Part shown: piece by piece, positions 37,201 through 48,417 of the stretch | Numbering within the stretch: the first letter of the stretch is position 1 | Layout: each line of letters opens with the position of its first letter | Assembly (NCBI RefSeq): GCF_020740795.1 | Contig: NC_067287.1 | Span: forward strand, 9,935,501 to 9,999,500 | Source of the DNA: Apus apus | Lineage: Eukaryota > Chordata > Aves > Apodiformes > Apodidae | Reading direction: 5' to 3' | Length of the DNA: 64,000 nt | Notes under the pieces: model-generated | What the model saw: the letters and a program-made list of their open reading frames with translations, nothing else | The model's database searches: none | Told to the model about the DNA's origin: nothing | Position numbers and translations under genes: made by a program

Positions 37201-40128
37201 CAGCAGAACTAAGGAGTTCTTACTCCAAGAGACACAGGCTTGGAATACTTTCAGAACTTACCCTAAAGTACCTGGGAAGCCTTAGAACAAGCCAGTAGAC
37301 AGCAGCTGCAAAGATGACTGTCCAAAATTGAAAGGGGTTTTTCAGGGGGGCTAAGGGGGTGGTGTTTGTTGTGGGTTTTTTTTGTTTGATTGTTTTTTTA
37401 ATTTACATTTTCAGATGTTAGAATCCCCAGCATGACATCACCCTAGCAGATGCTGCTGTTCCAGAATGAATCATTCCCTTCTCTTTGCTGACACCTAGTG
37501 CATACAGTGGACAATAATGTTTTAATTTCTGCCATGAATTTATCTGCTTTTTTATGCAAGAAAAAAATGACTGCACTGATGTACCTTTATATGACAGGGA
37601 TTTACTTGAGAGAGTCCAACAGAGAGCTATGAGGATGATTAAGGGACTGGAACACCTACCCTATAAGGAAAGGCTGAGAGACCTGGAGCTGTTTTGTCTA
37701 GAGAAGAGAAAACTGAGAGGGATCTTATTATGTATATAAATATCTGAAGGGTGGGTGTCAAGAAGGCGGGACCAGTCTCTTTTCAGTTGTGCCCTGTGAT
37801 AGGACAAGGGTCAATGGATGCAAACTGGAACACAGCAAGTTCCACCTCAACATGAAAAAGAACTTCTTTACTGTAAGGGTGATGGACCAGTGGAACAGGC
37901 TGCCCAGAGAGGTTGTGGAGTCTCCTTCTCTGGAGACTTTCAAGACCCCTCTGGATGCATTTCAGTGTGACTTGGCACAGATTCTGTGGTGGTCTTGCTC
38001 TGGCAGGGGGGGTTGGACTTTATGATCTCCAGAGGTCGCTTCTAACCCCTAACGTTCTGTGACACCATGATTCTGTAATTCAGATTTCAGTTTGCACCCT
38101 AAGGCCTCCAATTGTTGTTTGTTGTTTTTTTTTTCCCCATATAAATACAGATAACAGCTACTTTAAAATCCAGTTCTTCATGTTACAGGTCATTCGCCAA
38201 GACAAGAAAACTGCTTACTGCTGATCTAGAAGAGACTTGGGAGCTCTCTTGCAAAACCGACAGAACAGTTTGGTTTGGGTGGCACCACGACGCTGCTCCT
38301 CCAGCCCAGCTCTGCACAGCTCCTTCTGCAAATGGAGAATGGTCTCTTCCTGTTCTTGCAGCTTCTTCTGCTGCTGTTGGTATTTTGCCTGTGAACAGAC
38401 GATGGGAGCATTATGGAATGATTCTAACCGAGAAACTGGAGTTGGTACTGTACATGCCCAAGGAGGCACTTGGTCCCAAGGAGGCTTAGTACTTGGGTTT
38501 TAGCAATACTGAAGAGGCAGTAGAAGGATACAGGTATTTTTCTAAATTATCCTAGAAAATTCTGCATAGATTGAAAAATCCAAGTTATCAACAGTGTACT
38601 AACTCTATGACCCAAGACCCACATTTATTTTGATCAATGTAAACATTTTTAGAGCTTTTAAAAAAAGCAGAAAGTTGGAACCCTCAGACAGCACTATCTG
38701 AATCACCTGTGAAACCTGTTGATCTTTTTGAAGTTCTCTGACTTGATTCTGTTGCTGGCAAACTTTAGCTATTGTCTCATCTTCCAGCTGACAAATTTTG
38801 GACTTGATGTTCTTCACCACATTTTCCAAATCATTAGCCCGTTGCTCTTGTCGAGAAGCTCGACCTCGTTCCTGTCGTATCTCATCTCTGAAAAAAAGAA
38901 AAATAAGCCATTATTTAAATTAAACCCATTTCACTAAAGACAGTGAAAGAAGCACAGGCCTGACAAACATCTGATGACACTCGTTAATAGCCAGTGGTAC
39001 AGGAAATAAGCGGGTATGGGAAGAAGCAGCAGATGAGATAATGGAAGAACTCGAAATGAACTAGGCCACCATTGCTGCATTTTGCACAATCATCTCAGGA
39101 AAAAGGTCTTAGGCCTCGGCTGTGACAAGACCTCCACCTGGCAGGAGATGGGCACTGATAATACTTTTGCTTTGCCTCAGCAGGAAAGTTCCGTCCAGTG
39201 CATCTTACCTAAGACAGCGATTAGCCTCCATGAGCCCCTGCATCATTTTCTGCTGTCGGTCGGTGTCTTCCACCAGCGTTTTTAAGGCAAGTCTTATTCC
39301 TAGAGAAGACTGGCTGTCTAAGACAGTTGTATCTGGAGAAAGAGAGCATTGGCAAAGTCATAACGAACGGCTGAAGATCACCGCATCCCTGCTGCCGTTT
39401 AGAAGCGATGGCTGTAGAGACGCCTCCTGAGCACGGCCTTACAATTGCCAAGCGCAGAAACCCGCAGAATTAGCATTTCCTTACCTGATGCCTTTCTGCA
39501 GCTCTGGGGGGCAGCAAGACTCACCGGTTTCAACCCGTGCCGCATCAACAGCTTGTTTAGGTTTTCCCATTCTACCTTCTCCTGCTGCAGCTGGAAGGAA
39601 AAGAGACAGAAGCCCGAGTTCTGGGGCTCAGCTCGCCCGTCTCCTGCCCTTCCTGTCGTGCAGGGAGGATATCAGTGCCCCCCAAAGGATATCAACGCCC
39701 CCCAAAGGATATCAGTGCCCCCCAAAGGATATCAACGCCCCCCAAAGGGTATCAGTGCCCCCCAAAACACACGCACACCTCAGGAAGCCCTTGCCAGGGT
39801 AAGCGGGCCTGGGAGACTCCCCAGGAGGATCTGGAAAAAAAATACCGGCCAGGCGTGTACTTAACAGCATAAAGATTACTCGGTTTTCCTCACCGTTATT
39901 AGAAGGAGAAGCGTGTGCAACGAGTAAGATTTACCTTTACAAAAAACACCCCAGACGACCCCCGGGTAACCCCAGAGCACCGGGCCCCCCCCCAGCCCCC
40001 GGAGGAGCCCTCAGGAGACGCAGGTGCCGGCTCTGGGGCTCCACCGGTTGCTCGCCTGCCTCCTGCTCCGTTTTTAACTCCTCAGCAGTAACGCGGCCGC
40101 CCGGGGGGCACCACGGTACCTCCGTCAT
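28237..40128 (-). CDS. CEP70: Centrosomal protein of 70 kDa (CEP70), 16 coding exons, complete
   Basis: CEP70 sits at the centrosome and helps organise microtubules, the spindle and cilia. Exons from 5' to 3': 40128-40120, 39590-39485, 39332-39209, 38887-38707, 38388-38219, 36495-36436, 35523-35424, 35041-34953, 34602-34528, 33438-33336, 32641-32471, 31820-31674, 31144-30976, 29790-29676, 28740-28661, 28298-28237. Phases agree throughout and the sum is 1761 nt, or 586 aa plus TAA; human is 597 aa. The start codon is within MTE, inside the CpG island. The next residues, [21 protein letters not shown], match the human protein from about residue 20. Coiled-coil segments span roughly residues 40-200 and 250-310 ([35 protein letters not shown]). 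The C-terminal region includes [20 protein letters not shown], the tetratricopeptide-like part that is best conserved. The first intron begins with GTACCG, a weak donor. Relative to human, a short piece around residue 304 (between KKTTQ and PARSR) appears shorter. Confidence 0.95.
30802..30859. repeat. Short tandem duplication (about 29 bp)
   Basis: Two copies of a GGGGTTTTGCTATTTAAAC unit lie side by side in a CEP70 intron, with a short spacer of C and A bases after each. No function is evident. Confidence 0.8.
35908..35944. repeat. A-rich simple repeat
   Basis: A run of A interrupted by G lies in a CEP70 intron, with no adjoining mobile element that I recognise. Confidence 0.8.
36312..36420 (+). 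mobile_element. CR1 LINE, short 3' fragment
   Basis: The sequence GGTCTAGTGGGAGGTGTCCC is followed by TTGGAACTAGATGGGTGATC, AAGGTCCCTTCCAACCC and an ending TGTGATTCT. This is the CR1 3' end on the + strand. It lies just downstream of a CEP70 exon (36436-36495 on the minus strand), only 15 bp from its splice donor. Confidence 0.9.
37590..38080 (+). mobile_element. CR1 LINE, about 0.5-kb 3' fragment
   Basis: This is the longest CR1 copy in the CEP70 introns. It begins in the last part of ORF2 ([20 protein letters not shown], the usual CR1 C-terminal motif), passes through AACTTCTTTACTGTAAGGGT and GGCTGCCCAGAGAGGTTGTG, and ends in an ATGATTCTGT tail. The frame is broken and the copy is 5'-truncated. 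Confidence 0.93.
39667..39766. repeat. Minisatellite, five copies of a 20-bp unit
   Basis: Five tandem units of GGATATC(AGT or AAC)GCCCCCCAAA lie in CEP70 intron 1, about 350 bp from the CEP70 start codon. The units alternate between the AGTG and AACG variants, which shows a 40-bp higher-order period. The first four units have the palindrome GATATC; the fifth reads GGTATC. Confidence 0.95.
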
Positions 40129-41150
40129 GGCGAGGGACGCCCGCTCTCGGGCCACCAGCGAGGGGGGGCCGAGCCCGGCACCGCTGCCGCCCGCAGCGGG
40201 CTGCCGGGAGGCGGGGCAGGAACGGAGCCGGTTACCGGGTCGCGGAGCTGCCGGCGGTGCCGACGGGCGGCGGGGCGGAGGCTGGGACGGGGCTGCGGGC
40301 GGGAAGGCGGGCGGCGGCGGCAGGAACGGCCCGCCCGGCGGGAGGCGGGGAGGGCGGGAGGGGGAGGCGGCCGCGGGGCGGCGCTGGCGGGCGCCGCCAT
40401 TTTGAGGCGCGGGGAGGCGAGGGGGAGGAGAGTCCCGCGGAGGTAGGAGCGGGCCGGGAGCGGCGGGGCGGGGCGCGGGGCTCGGTGCCCGGCTCGCCTG
40501 GTCGCCCGTTGGCGGGGGCCGGGTCTGCCCTGGGGTGGGAGGGGGGAGCGGTGCGGGCGCCCGGGAGCTGCCCTCGCTCAGTGTGAGCCTTCCCGCCTGG
40601 GGCCAGGCCGGGCTGAGGGAGCGTCTCCCCGGGCTCCTTGGAGACCGTGCGGCCTCTGGAGGAGGAGGAGGAAAGAGATGGCGTCTCCGGCGGCGTGTTG
40701 CCGCGGGCCCTGCCCGGAGGAGGGGTGGGGCGTGCCGGGAGGCCTGCCGGGGAGCCGGCGGTCTCCGGCCGCCTGGGGCTGAGGCAGGGTGGGCTGGGAG
40801 AGGGGCCGGGGTGCAGAGGGTCGCGGCAGTGAGCTGTGTGAGGAGCAGTTGGAAACTGCTGGCAGTAGCCGCGGGGTGGTGGGGAGAGATGCGCTGCCCC
40901 TGGAGTCCCCAGCCTCCCTGGTGCCCCATCCCCCGCTGTCCTGCCGGGCGCAGGGCGGTAATCCCGTCCCAGTCTTCCCAGCGAGCCCTTGTGTACGAAG
41001 AAGTAAATCTCCTGTGGGGGCTGCTGGTCAGCAGCAGGTGCAGCGGGGTGGGAGGCGCGGCCGCTTCCGCGGGTCCAGGCCGGGGAGCCCGGGGCCGGGT
41101 GCCCTGCGGGACGCGTCCGGCCGGCCTGGAGCTCGGGTTCGGGTTGGGCT
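39935..41150. promoter_or_regulatory. CpG island: shared divergent promoter of CEP70 (-) and FAIM (+)
   Basis: A very GC- and CpG-rich block contains the CEP70 start codon (40128-40126, minus strand) and lies upstream of FAIM on the + strand. It has several GGGCGG (Sp1-type) sites and no clear TATA box. A plausible untranslated first exon of FAIM ends at a GTAGGA donor near 40,443. The long open frames on both strands here come from the base composition. Confidence 0.85.
40393..40403. promoter_or_regulatory. YY1-type site in the CEP70/FAIM promoter
   Basis: GCCGCCATTTT is an exact match to the reverse of the YY1 motif AAnATGGCGGC. Such sites are common just downstream of the transcription start in TATA-less CpG-island promoters. 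It lies about 40 bp before the candidate FAIM first donor, so it probably marks the FAIM start region. This is inferred from the motif alone. Confidence 0.6.
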
Positions 41151-42425
41151 GCAGAAATAAAGGAATCGTATCGCCGCCTTACCGCGGTTTGTTTTTTTAA
41201 AAGAAGGAAATGGCGCTCTCTGGGATATTCCCCCGCCCTCTCAGCACTGATCCTAAACCACCTGCGGTGCCGGGGGGAGCCCCGAGAGCTGCTCGCGGTG
41301 CCACCTCTTCTGGCCTTTCCTTTTGTGTCACTCCTGGTGTCCCTTAGCGGGCGGGGACACGCCGTGTCCCTGGAAACCCACCTTGCCTGACTTCCACCCT
41401 GTGCCTGCACAGAAATCTGCCTGTAGCTTTGGGAACAACCTCCTCAGCATTTATTAGGCGGTGTAGAGTGCTCGCCACTGTGAGAATTAAGTCCTGTATC
41501 CTTCAGATGGTCTTAACTGGTTTTAAAACTTATTTTTCAGTTTATGAACAGAAACATGTGATTACTGACAAAACCACAGAGGAATACAGCAGGGTCCTTG
41601 AGCATCTTTTAAAATAGAAACTTCAGAGTGGAGGTTTAATTTTTAACTGCACACTCCTCTCATGCTGAAGAGAGATCCTGCGATTTACTACCTTACTTCT
41701 AATTACTTAAATTCATTTGTCACTGAAAAGTATAACTGGTAACAAATTCATTTAATTATACTTATAGACATGCACAGACTTAATGCAGATAGTTCTTAAC
41801 AAAAATGAATCTGTTTACTGAAATTTATAAACTAAAAATATCAACAGTGTTGGTAAAACAAAGTCATGGTCTAAAAGTGTCCTAAGGAAGAAATGGGTGA
41901 TTTTTCTGTGGTTCACATAAACTTTACAACTGAATTGACAGTTTCTTGTTGAAAACTACTAGAGTGGTTTAGAAAAACAAGCAGGTTGCAGTTGTCATTG
42001 CCTGTGACTTTCCCTGAGGTGGCGAGAGTTCCTAGTTTGTTAGGGTTTGTGACCCAGGTCGGCAGCTCTGGATTTGGTTCCTGCCTTGATCAAGCTGTGA
42101 ATTTCTAAGCTTTTTGCTCACAAGTTAGGCCAAGCATTTCTCCATCAAATAATTAACACATTTAAGATGTGCTAATAAAGCTAGGATAAATTGCACATAC
42201 TAATTTTGTGAAAGAATACATTCATTTGCCTTTTTGTCCGAGAAGAAATACTATTGTCTGTTTTTCATCCTGTATATAGTAGTGCATGATACTTCATGGC
42301 ACTTTAAAAATATCAGGTATCTTGGATGGAGAAAACGGAAAATTTAGGCCTCGATACTTCTCTGCTGTTGTTCTGCTTTTCTTTTTTTCTTGCTGCTAAT
42401 TGGATTAAAAGCTGTTTTGGTTACT

Positions 42426-42469
42426 ATGGCATCCGGTGAGGAGATTACTGTCTGTGAAGATGAACTAAG
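42426..42469 (+). other. FAIM: FAIM long-form specific start exon
   Basis: This 44-nt coding segment ([14 protein letters not shown] plus two bases) ends at a GTAAAA donor and joins in phase to the exon at 43086. Human FAIM-L begins MASGDD with an acidic stretch (FEDDE) in the same place, so the alternative N-terminus is conserved. The segment is too short to appear as an ordinary open frame. Confidence 0.88.
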
Positions 42470-45400
42470 GTAAAAAATTAGAACTGTGGTATGAGCAGAT
42501 TTGGAAAGATAACTGCACATCCAGTGGTCACTTATGACTGTATCCAATCTTTAAAAATTACTTAAACAGAAGGATATCTTGCCAGTTCTCCTCCCTTGTG
42601 GGTGTTTGTGTGCACAGAGTTGCATTTCTGGATGCTGCAGGTGGTGTTTCTGAGAAAGATTACAGACAAACCTGGTAAAACAGGTAATAGCTAAACTGGT
42701 CCTGACAATTTTTGAAGTTTAAAAGGCTGAAATGCTTTTCTTAGAGACCAATGAAAATACCATATTTTAAACCTGGCAAGAAATTGCAGAACTGTCCAGG
42801 AGCATCTGAATCTAACCATAATTTTGTAACCATACTACAGCTGACATGGAAGTTTTAGAGGTTGGATATATGTGTCTTTGTGTGGTGTTTGTCAAAGTGA
42901 GTCTGTTGCACTGTCTTTATATTTTGTGATGTTTTGTCATACTGAATGTTTGAAAAACATGAAAATATTAGCAGCTCTCTAAGCTTATTCCTTCAAGTCT
43001 CATTTGTAGGAAAGCTTTAAACTATAGACATCAGTAATTTAATTATTTCAACAACAATTAATTTACTTTGTTGGTGTTTCCGTAGGTCTCGGTACAGCCA
43101 CTTAGAGAAGATGACAGATTTGGTGGCTGTTTGGGAAGTAGCTTTAAGTGATGGTGTTCATAAGATTGAATTTGAACATGGGACCACTTCAGGAAAACGT
43201 GTTGTCTATGTTGATGGAAAGGTGAAATTGCTATGTGCTCAAAATTCACTATGATACAGATTGTGTAAGTGCACTCCCATGCAACAGGCATCAGAACAAA
43301 AAGACTAATAAATGCGAGTGAGGTATATTCAGTTGATTAATTTTACCTAATTTAATGAGCTGCACCATTCTTTTTTTTTTTTCAGTTACAGTTAAGGTGT
43401 GAGTATTCATGAAGTGCTTTGCTGTCCTTGGGCAGGAGCACTCTAGACATACAGAATATTGTGTAGTTGTTAATTCTGAAAGAATAGTTAAGTACTGAGC
43501 TGTTTCCTGAGTTCTAGTTCTATTTTCTTTATACTAAAACATGTATTCAGCTTTATCTGTTAATACCCATTGTCTTTGTTTTATTCTACAGGAAGAAATA
43601 AGAAAAGAATGGATGTTTAAATTAGTGGGTAAAGAAACATTCACTGTTGGAGCATCCAAAACAAAAGCTACTATTAACATTGATGCAGTCAGTGGCTTTG
43701 CATATGAATATACTTTGGAGATCAATGGGAAGAGCCTCAAGAAGTATATGGAGAACAGGTCAAAAACAACCAACACTTGGATCCTGACCTTGGGGGGTAC
43801 AGACTATAGGGTGGTTTTAGGTAAGTAAACATTGAGTGACTTCACTTTGCTGCGTTTGAATAAATTTGTATGTATTCAATAACTGGGAGTTAAAAGAAAG
43901 CATAGTTCAGTAGCTAGCACTGTTGCAGTGTAAAATCCTGGGTGGTCTGGGAGTTTGGAATTAGATACCAAAGATAGTCTGAAAAAGAATTGGGTCTAGA
44001 GGGACTTTTTACAAGGACATGGAGTGATAGGACAAGGGGTAATGGCTTTAAACTGGAAGATGGTAGATTTAGATTAGACATTGGGAGGAAATTCTTTCCT
44101 GTGAGGGTGATGAGCCTGCTGTCAGTGTTCTGTTCTACAGTATCACAGAATAGAACCACAGAATAGTTAAGATTGGAAGGGACCTTAAAGATCATCAAAT
44201 TCCAACCTCCCTGCTATGAGCAGGGACACCTCAAACTACACCAGGCTGCACAAGCCTCATCCAACCTGGCCTTAAACACCTCCAGGGAGGGGGCCTCCAC
44301 AACCTCCCTAAGACAACCTCTTCCAGCACCTTACTACCCTCGTGGTGAAGAATTGCATGGTCTGGATTTAAGAAAAAAAAAAAACAAAACAACTTTGGAA
44401 GGAGTTCTGGCTCCTGTTTCCATAGAGCTGCCAGAGCAAGGCAAGTCTCCAGGTGAAGCACGTTATAGAAGGATTATCTGCAATGTGATCAAACCCACAG
44501 TCTGTGTCAGTTTGCTAACCAGGTAACCAGGGTTTCCTCACAAAAATCTTAAACCAAACTGAAGGAGTCCTTAACTGAAGAAGTGCAACAATCTTACTCT
44601 ACATTTTTGTTAGATTATCAGCATAATTTTTTCTGTATTACATCTTAACTACACATTTAATCTTAAAACTTCCGTGTTACTTTTTTCACTTTCTTAATAG
44701 CAAGGCAATGCATTAATAATAATTAGCAGAAATTACTTCATTTTTTTGTCTTCAAGTTTCATGTTAGACATAAGGAATAAATTCTTTAGTGTGAGGGTGG
44801 TGAGACACTGGCACAGGTTGCCCAGGAAGGCTGTGGGTGCCTCATCCCTGGAAGTGTTCACAGCCAGGTTGGACAGGGTTTTGAGAAACCTGGCCTAGTG
44901 GAAGGTGTCCCTGCCCATGCCATGGGGTTTGGAACTAGATGATCTTTAAGGTCCAACCCAAACCATTCTCTGATTCTATCAATATCTCTGACAATTTTCA
45001 GAACAACCCAGTGTTAGTAGCCAGAGCTAGGGAGGGGTAAACATATATGTTCATAGCAAAAATGTTTCACCCATTGATGACAGAGCCTCCTACCTCTCCA
45101 ATATAAGAACAAACCTTATAGCTCAGGTACTATGGCTAATTAGGAACTTTTTTGGGAACTGAAAGTCAATTTCAACAGTAAATTTCTAAAATTCCTAGAT
45201 CTTCTTTTCTGTAGGGGGTTGAAATATCTTTATACTTTTTCCTCCACAGAAAAGGACACTATGGATGTGTGGTGCAACGGTGAAAAAGTGGAAACAGCGG
45301 TACGTGATCATTTCCACAGGCTGTGACTAGGTAACCAGAGCTTAGCAGAACAAGCCACAGAGGGGCATGTTACCTCACTTTACCACGGAGTATGAGCATG

Positions 45401-46866
45401 GGCCTGGACAGCCAGTATGCCATTAGTCTGTTCTGAATGTCCTTCATTGTCTTTTGTAACTGATAGCATTTCAGTTAGGATGCCAAACATCTGTCTATTT
45501 AAGGATAAAGTATGCTTTAGTTCACACTTTTTAGACAAGTGAAATAGATAAATCTTCTGGGTTGTGGTTGTTCAAGGTTTTTTAGGGAGAAAAATTTCAG
45601 GGGAGTGGGATGGACTTGAGTTTGATGCAGAATATAGAGCCACCTCATCCAAACGTGTTTTTGTGAGTGGTGACTAAAAGTTGAACACGTGTAGTCTATT
45701 ACAGCTCAGGATTTTTTTCCATCTAGAGATGGTTCCTCATACTTAGGGTTTAAGAGTCTTACTGAAACAAAATATTTTGTCTTTTGTTGCATCTGCATTA
45801 ATTTTGGAGCAGGTAGGCAGCTAGAGGGCTTTATCTATTTGGTGTCTTTTTATATTATGATGGCTTTCAATATGCATGCTGTGTAGGTTTCCCCATCCTT
45901 GAAGGATGTGCTTTCTCACCACAGAGTTGTCAGTGTGATTACTGCTGCCACAAGTAGTCCCCTGGATGAGTACAAAGTGTATAATCATCAGTTTTGCTAT
46001 ACTTGAGAATACGATGAAAAGATTCACCAAATGTTTATTTGGTAGAGGAGGATCCCTCAGTGAATCAGAACTTCTGCTCTTGATGGTTTTCAGCCTTTTC
46101 TGCAATGTCATAAAGGCACTAGGAGATCTTCTTGCAAGCTATGAGTACAGCTTTAGTTGTGAAACGGTGCTTGCATGAGAGCAGCACACAGGTATTTCTC
46201 CTCTCCTGAAGATTATGACACACACAGCCACACACGGCAAAATCCACAAGAGGAAATTATGCAGCAGAAGCTACGTATCCAAAATACACAACTGTTCTAC
46301 TCAATTCAGGGATCTCTGTCCTGCTCTAGAAGGTAGCACTAAATCTTTCGTGTTTTACTGGCACTTCAGTGTAGGTTTATGTGGTACTTACTGGCTGTAC
46401 TGGACAACTCAGAAGGAAACTTTTCTATTTTTGTTTTACTGACATGAATCAATGATATTAATTCAGAGACTTCAACTTCACCGTTTCTGTTTATGGGATA
46501 TATAGATTGTCATGTAATACCCACAAATCTTTGCCTAAGCCCTATCTGAGGTTCTGCAGCTCTGTGCAGCATTTGCCCTGTATTTGTTGTAGGTACCTAC
46601 AGCTGCTCTGATTGTGGGAACTACAAGTGATCTTGACCTTGGAAATAGTCTGATGCACTCAAGCTTTTATTTTACTAAAATAACGTCTGGTTTTATTCTT
46701 GTCTCCTTTCTCCCAGGGTGAATTTGTAGAAGATGGGACTGAAACTCACTTCAGCGTTGGTGGCCACAGCTGTTGCATTAAGGCTGTCAGTAGTGGAAAA
46801 CGAAAGGAAGGAATTATTCATACCCTTATTGTGGCTGACAGAGAGATCCCAGAGGCTGTGGAGTAG
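42426..46866 (+). CDS. FAIM: Fas apoptotic inhibitory molecule (FAIM), long and short forms
   Basis: FAIM is a small cytosolic beta-sandwich protein that protects cells from Fas-driven death and from protein aggregation. The long form is mainly neuronal in mammals. Exons: 42426-42469 (long-form start), 43086-43221, 43592-43820, 45250-45299, 46717-46866. The short form starts at the ATG at 43111 ([18 protein letters not shown]) and has 179 codons, the same length as the human short form. The long form starts at 42426 ([15 protein letters not shown]), splices at AG/GT into the exon at 43086 (SRYSHLEK), and gives 202 aa. Conserved stretches include [44 protein letters not shown] and [13 protein letters not shown]. 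All phases fit and the stop is TAG at 46864-46866. Transcription probably begins in the CpG island near 40.4 kb, which leaves a first intron of 2 kb or more. The intron between the third and fourth exons listed (43820-45250) holds three CR1 pieces. Confidence 0.97.
43980..44118 (+). mobile_element. CR1 LINE internal fragment
   Basis: GATAGGACAAGGGGTAATGG, then AAACTGGAAGATGG, AGATTTAGATTAGACATTGG and AAATTCTTTCCTGTGAGGGT: the region before the CR1 3' end, on the + strand. It stops short of the usual 3' tail where an oppositely oriented copy begins. Confidence 0.85.
44141..44358 (-). mobile_element. CR1 LINE 3' fragment, minus strand
   Basis: Read on the minus strand it runs from AATTCTTCACCACGAGGGT through AGGTTGTGGAGGCCCCCTCC, GGATGAGGCTTGTGCAGCC and GGTGTCCCTGCTCATAGC to a tail of CTGTGATAC type. 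It directly abuts the + strand CR1 piece before it. Confidence 0.9.
44757..44985 (+). mobile_element. CR1 LINE 3' fragment
   Basis: TTAGTGTGAGGGTGGTGAG, AGGTTGCCCAGGAAGG, CATCCCTGGAAGTGTTCAC, GTGTCCCTGCCCATGCC, ending in TCTGATTCTATC. It is 5'-truncated and lies in the same FAIM intron as the preceding pair. Confidence 0.92.
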
Positions 46867-47330
46867 CCTCTAGTTGACTGATTTCTGTAGGACTAAGATC
46901 AGGAATTTTCAATTACTGTGGTAATTATTTTAATATGTACTACTTGGTACATCTAGTTTGTGCTGGGTTTATTTTCTAGTTTCTGTACATGGAATTATTC
47001 TGAGGACCAGATGAAAATAATTATATACAACCTCTTGCATTACAAGTTTTTTTTTTTTAACTATGTGTATATATATACAGAGAATATATATTATATCACG
47101 AAGTGCAGAGAACACTGGTGAACTTATACTAGAAAAAAATATTGCTATAATAAAATGGAAGATACTCAGTAAGACTGAATCCTTATAAATGGCAGGTGTT
47201 TGTGGAGGGAGGAGGAAGCATGTGCTGGGCATTTGATTTTCCCAGTAGTTATTTTTTCTATTAAATTATATATAAACTACCAATGTTTTCAGATGCAGTT
47301 AAAAAGAGTTACAAAGTTAATAAAAAGGAT
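46867..47330 (+). terminator. FAIM: FAIM 3' UTR with several polyadenylation signals
   Basis: AT-rich sequence with AATAAA at 47149-47154, ATTAAA at 47260-47265 and AATAAA at 47319-47324. Any of these could end FAIM transcripts. A TA-rich low-complexity run lies at about 47,062-47,098. Confidence 0.6.
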
Positions 47331-48065
47331 ATTGATTAAATGCATTGTTACCAGTACTTGTCTAACAGTATTAAAATAATACTGCACTATGAAAACTGTT
47401 CTTTATGCTGCGTAGAAGATGTTACATTGTGCAAAAGAAAACAAATTATTTGAGGTTTTCTGAAAGTTGGAAAACCTGAGGTTTTCTAACTGCTTGTTAG
47501 AAATAGATGTAGTAGTTCAGAAGCTGTACTGAGTCTTTTCATAAAAGAAAACAGAAAAAAACCTAATTCCTGCCATGAAACTCCTTTAAAAAATGAAACC
47601 TCTTGAAGCAAGCTAAAATAAGAGCTTATTCTTGTTCAGTGCTGCCTAAAAAAACCTTTAAATCTACAGCTGTGGGTTTTCCTGGCAGTAATGTATGAGT
47701 CACGGTGCATGAGGAAAGATGGGACAGAAATAGAGGAGAGGGATTGCTTAAATGGAGAAGTTAAAAGAGAAATAGACATAACAAGACAGAAACGATTCTG
47801 TTCTCAAACTTCCTGCATACTATCTATAAGCAGCCTTGGGATTTCTGTGAGACCCAGACTCATGGGTGAGATGGTTCTTACAAGTTCCTGAGGGGTTTCT
47901 CATTTAAGGTTGCACTTCAGCATTGACTGGCACACTTCAAAAGTTACCCTTCTGCAACAATGTAGACATAGCTAACCTTAAAAATAATTTCTAAAACAAA
48001 CAAAAATATTATTATAGTAATTTAAGAGTTTCTTTTGCAATTGTTAAAAAAAATAATTTCAACTT

Positions 48066-48417
48066 AGAATCATAGAATCATCAAGGTTGGAAAAGACCTT
48101 CAAGTTCATCAAGTCCAGCCATCTGCCCTACAGCCCCTAACCACTGCACCATCTCCTGAAACACCACGTCCACCTGTTTTTTGGACACCTCAAGGGTCAG
48201 TGCTTCCACCACCTCCCTGGGCAGCCTGTTCCAAGGCCTCACCACTCTATCTATGAAGATATTTTTCCGAATATCCAATCTGAACCTCCCCTGGCACAGC
48301 TTGACCCCATTTCCTCTTGTCCTGTCGCTGGTCTCTAGGGAGAAGAGGCCAACACCCACCTCACTACAGCCTCCTTTCAGGCAGGCTTCAGGTAGAGGGT
48401 GATGAGGTCTTAACCTC
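48066..48417 (-). mobile_element. CR1 LINE 3' fragment, minus strand
   Basis: On the minus strand it encodes the typical CR1 end: GGCCTTGGAACAGGCTGCCC, GGTGGTGGAAGCACTGACCC, then GACTTGATGAACTTGAAGGT and a tail of ATGATTCTATGATTCT. It is about 350 bp long and 5'-truncated. Confidence 0.92.

Noticed and set aside
39937-41410. Long open frames (330 and 392 codons, minus strand, and several on the + strand) over the CEP70/FAIM promoter
   Set aside because: They consist of Pro, Arg, Gly, Ala and Ser runs that reflect the CpG-island base content. They overlap each other in several frames and match no family. The only real coding part is the 9-nt CEP70 start exon.
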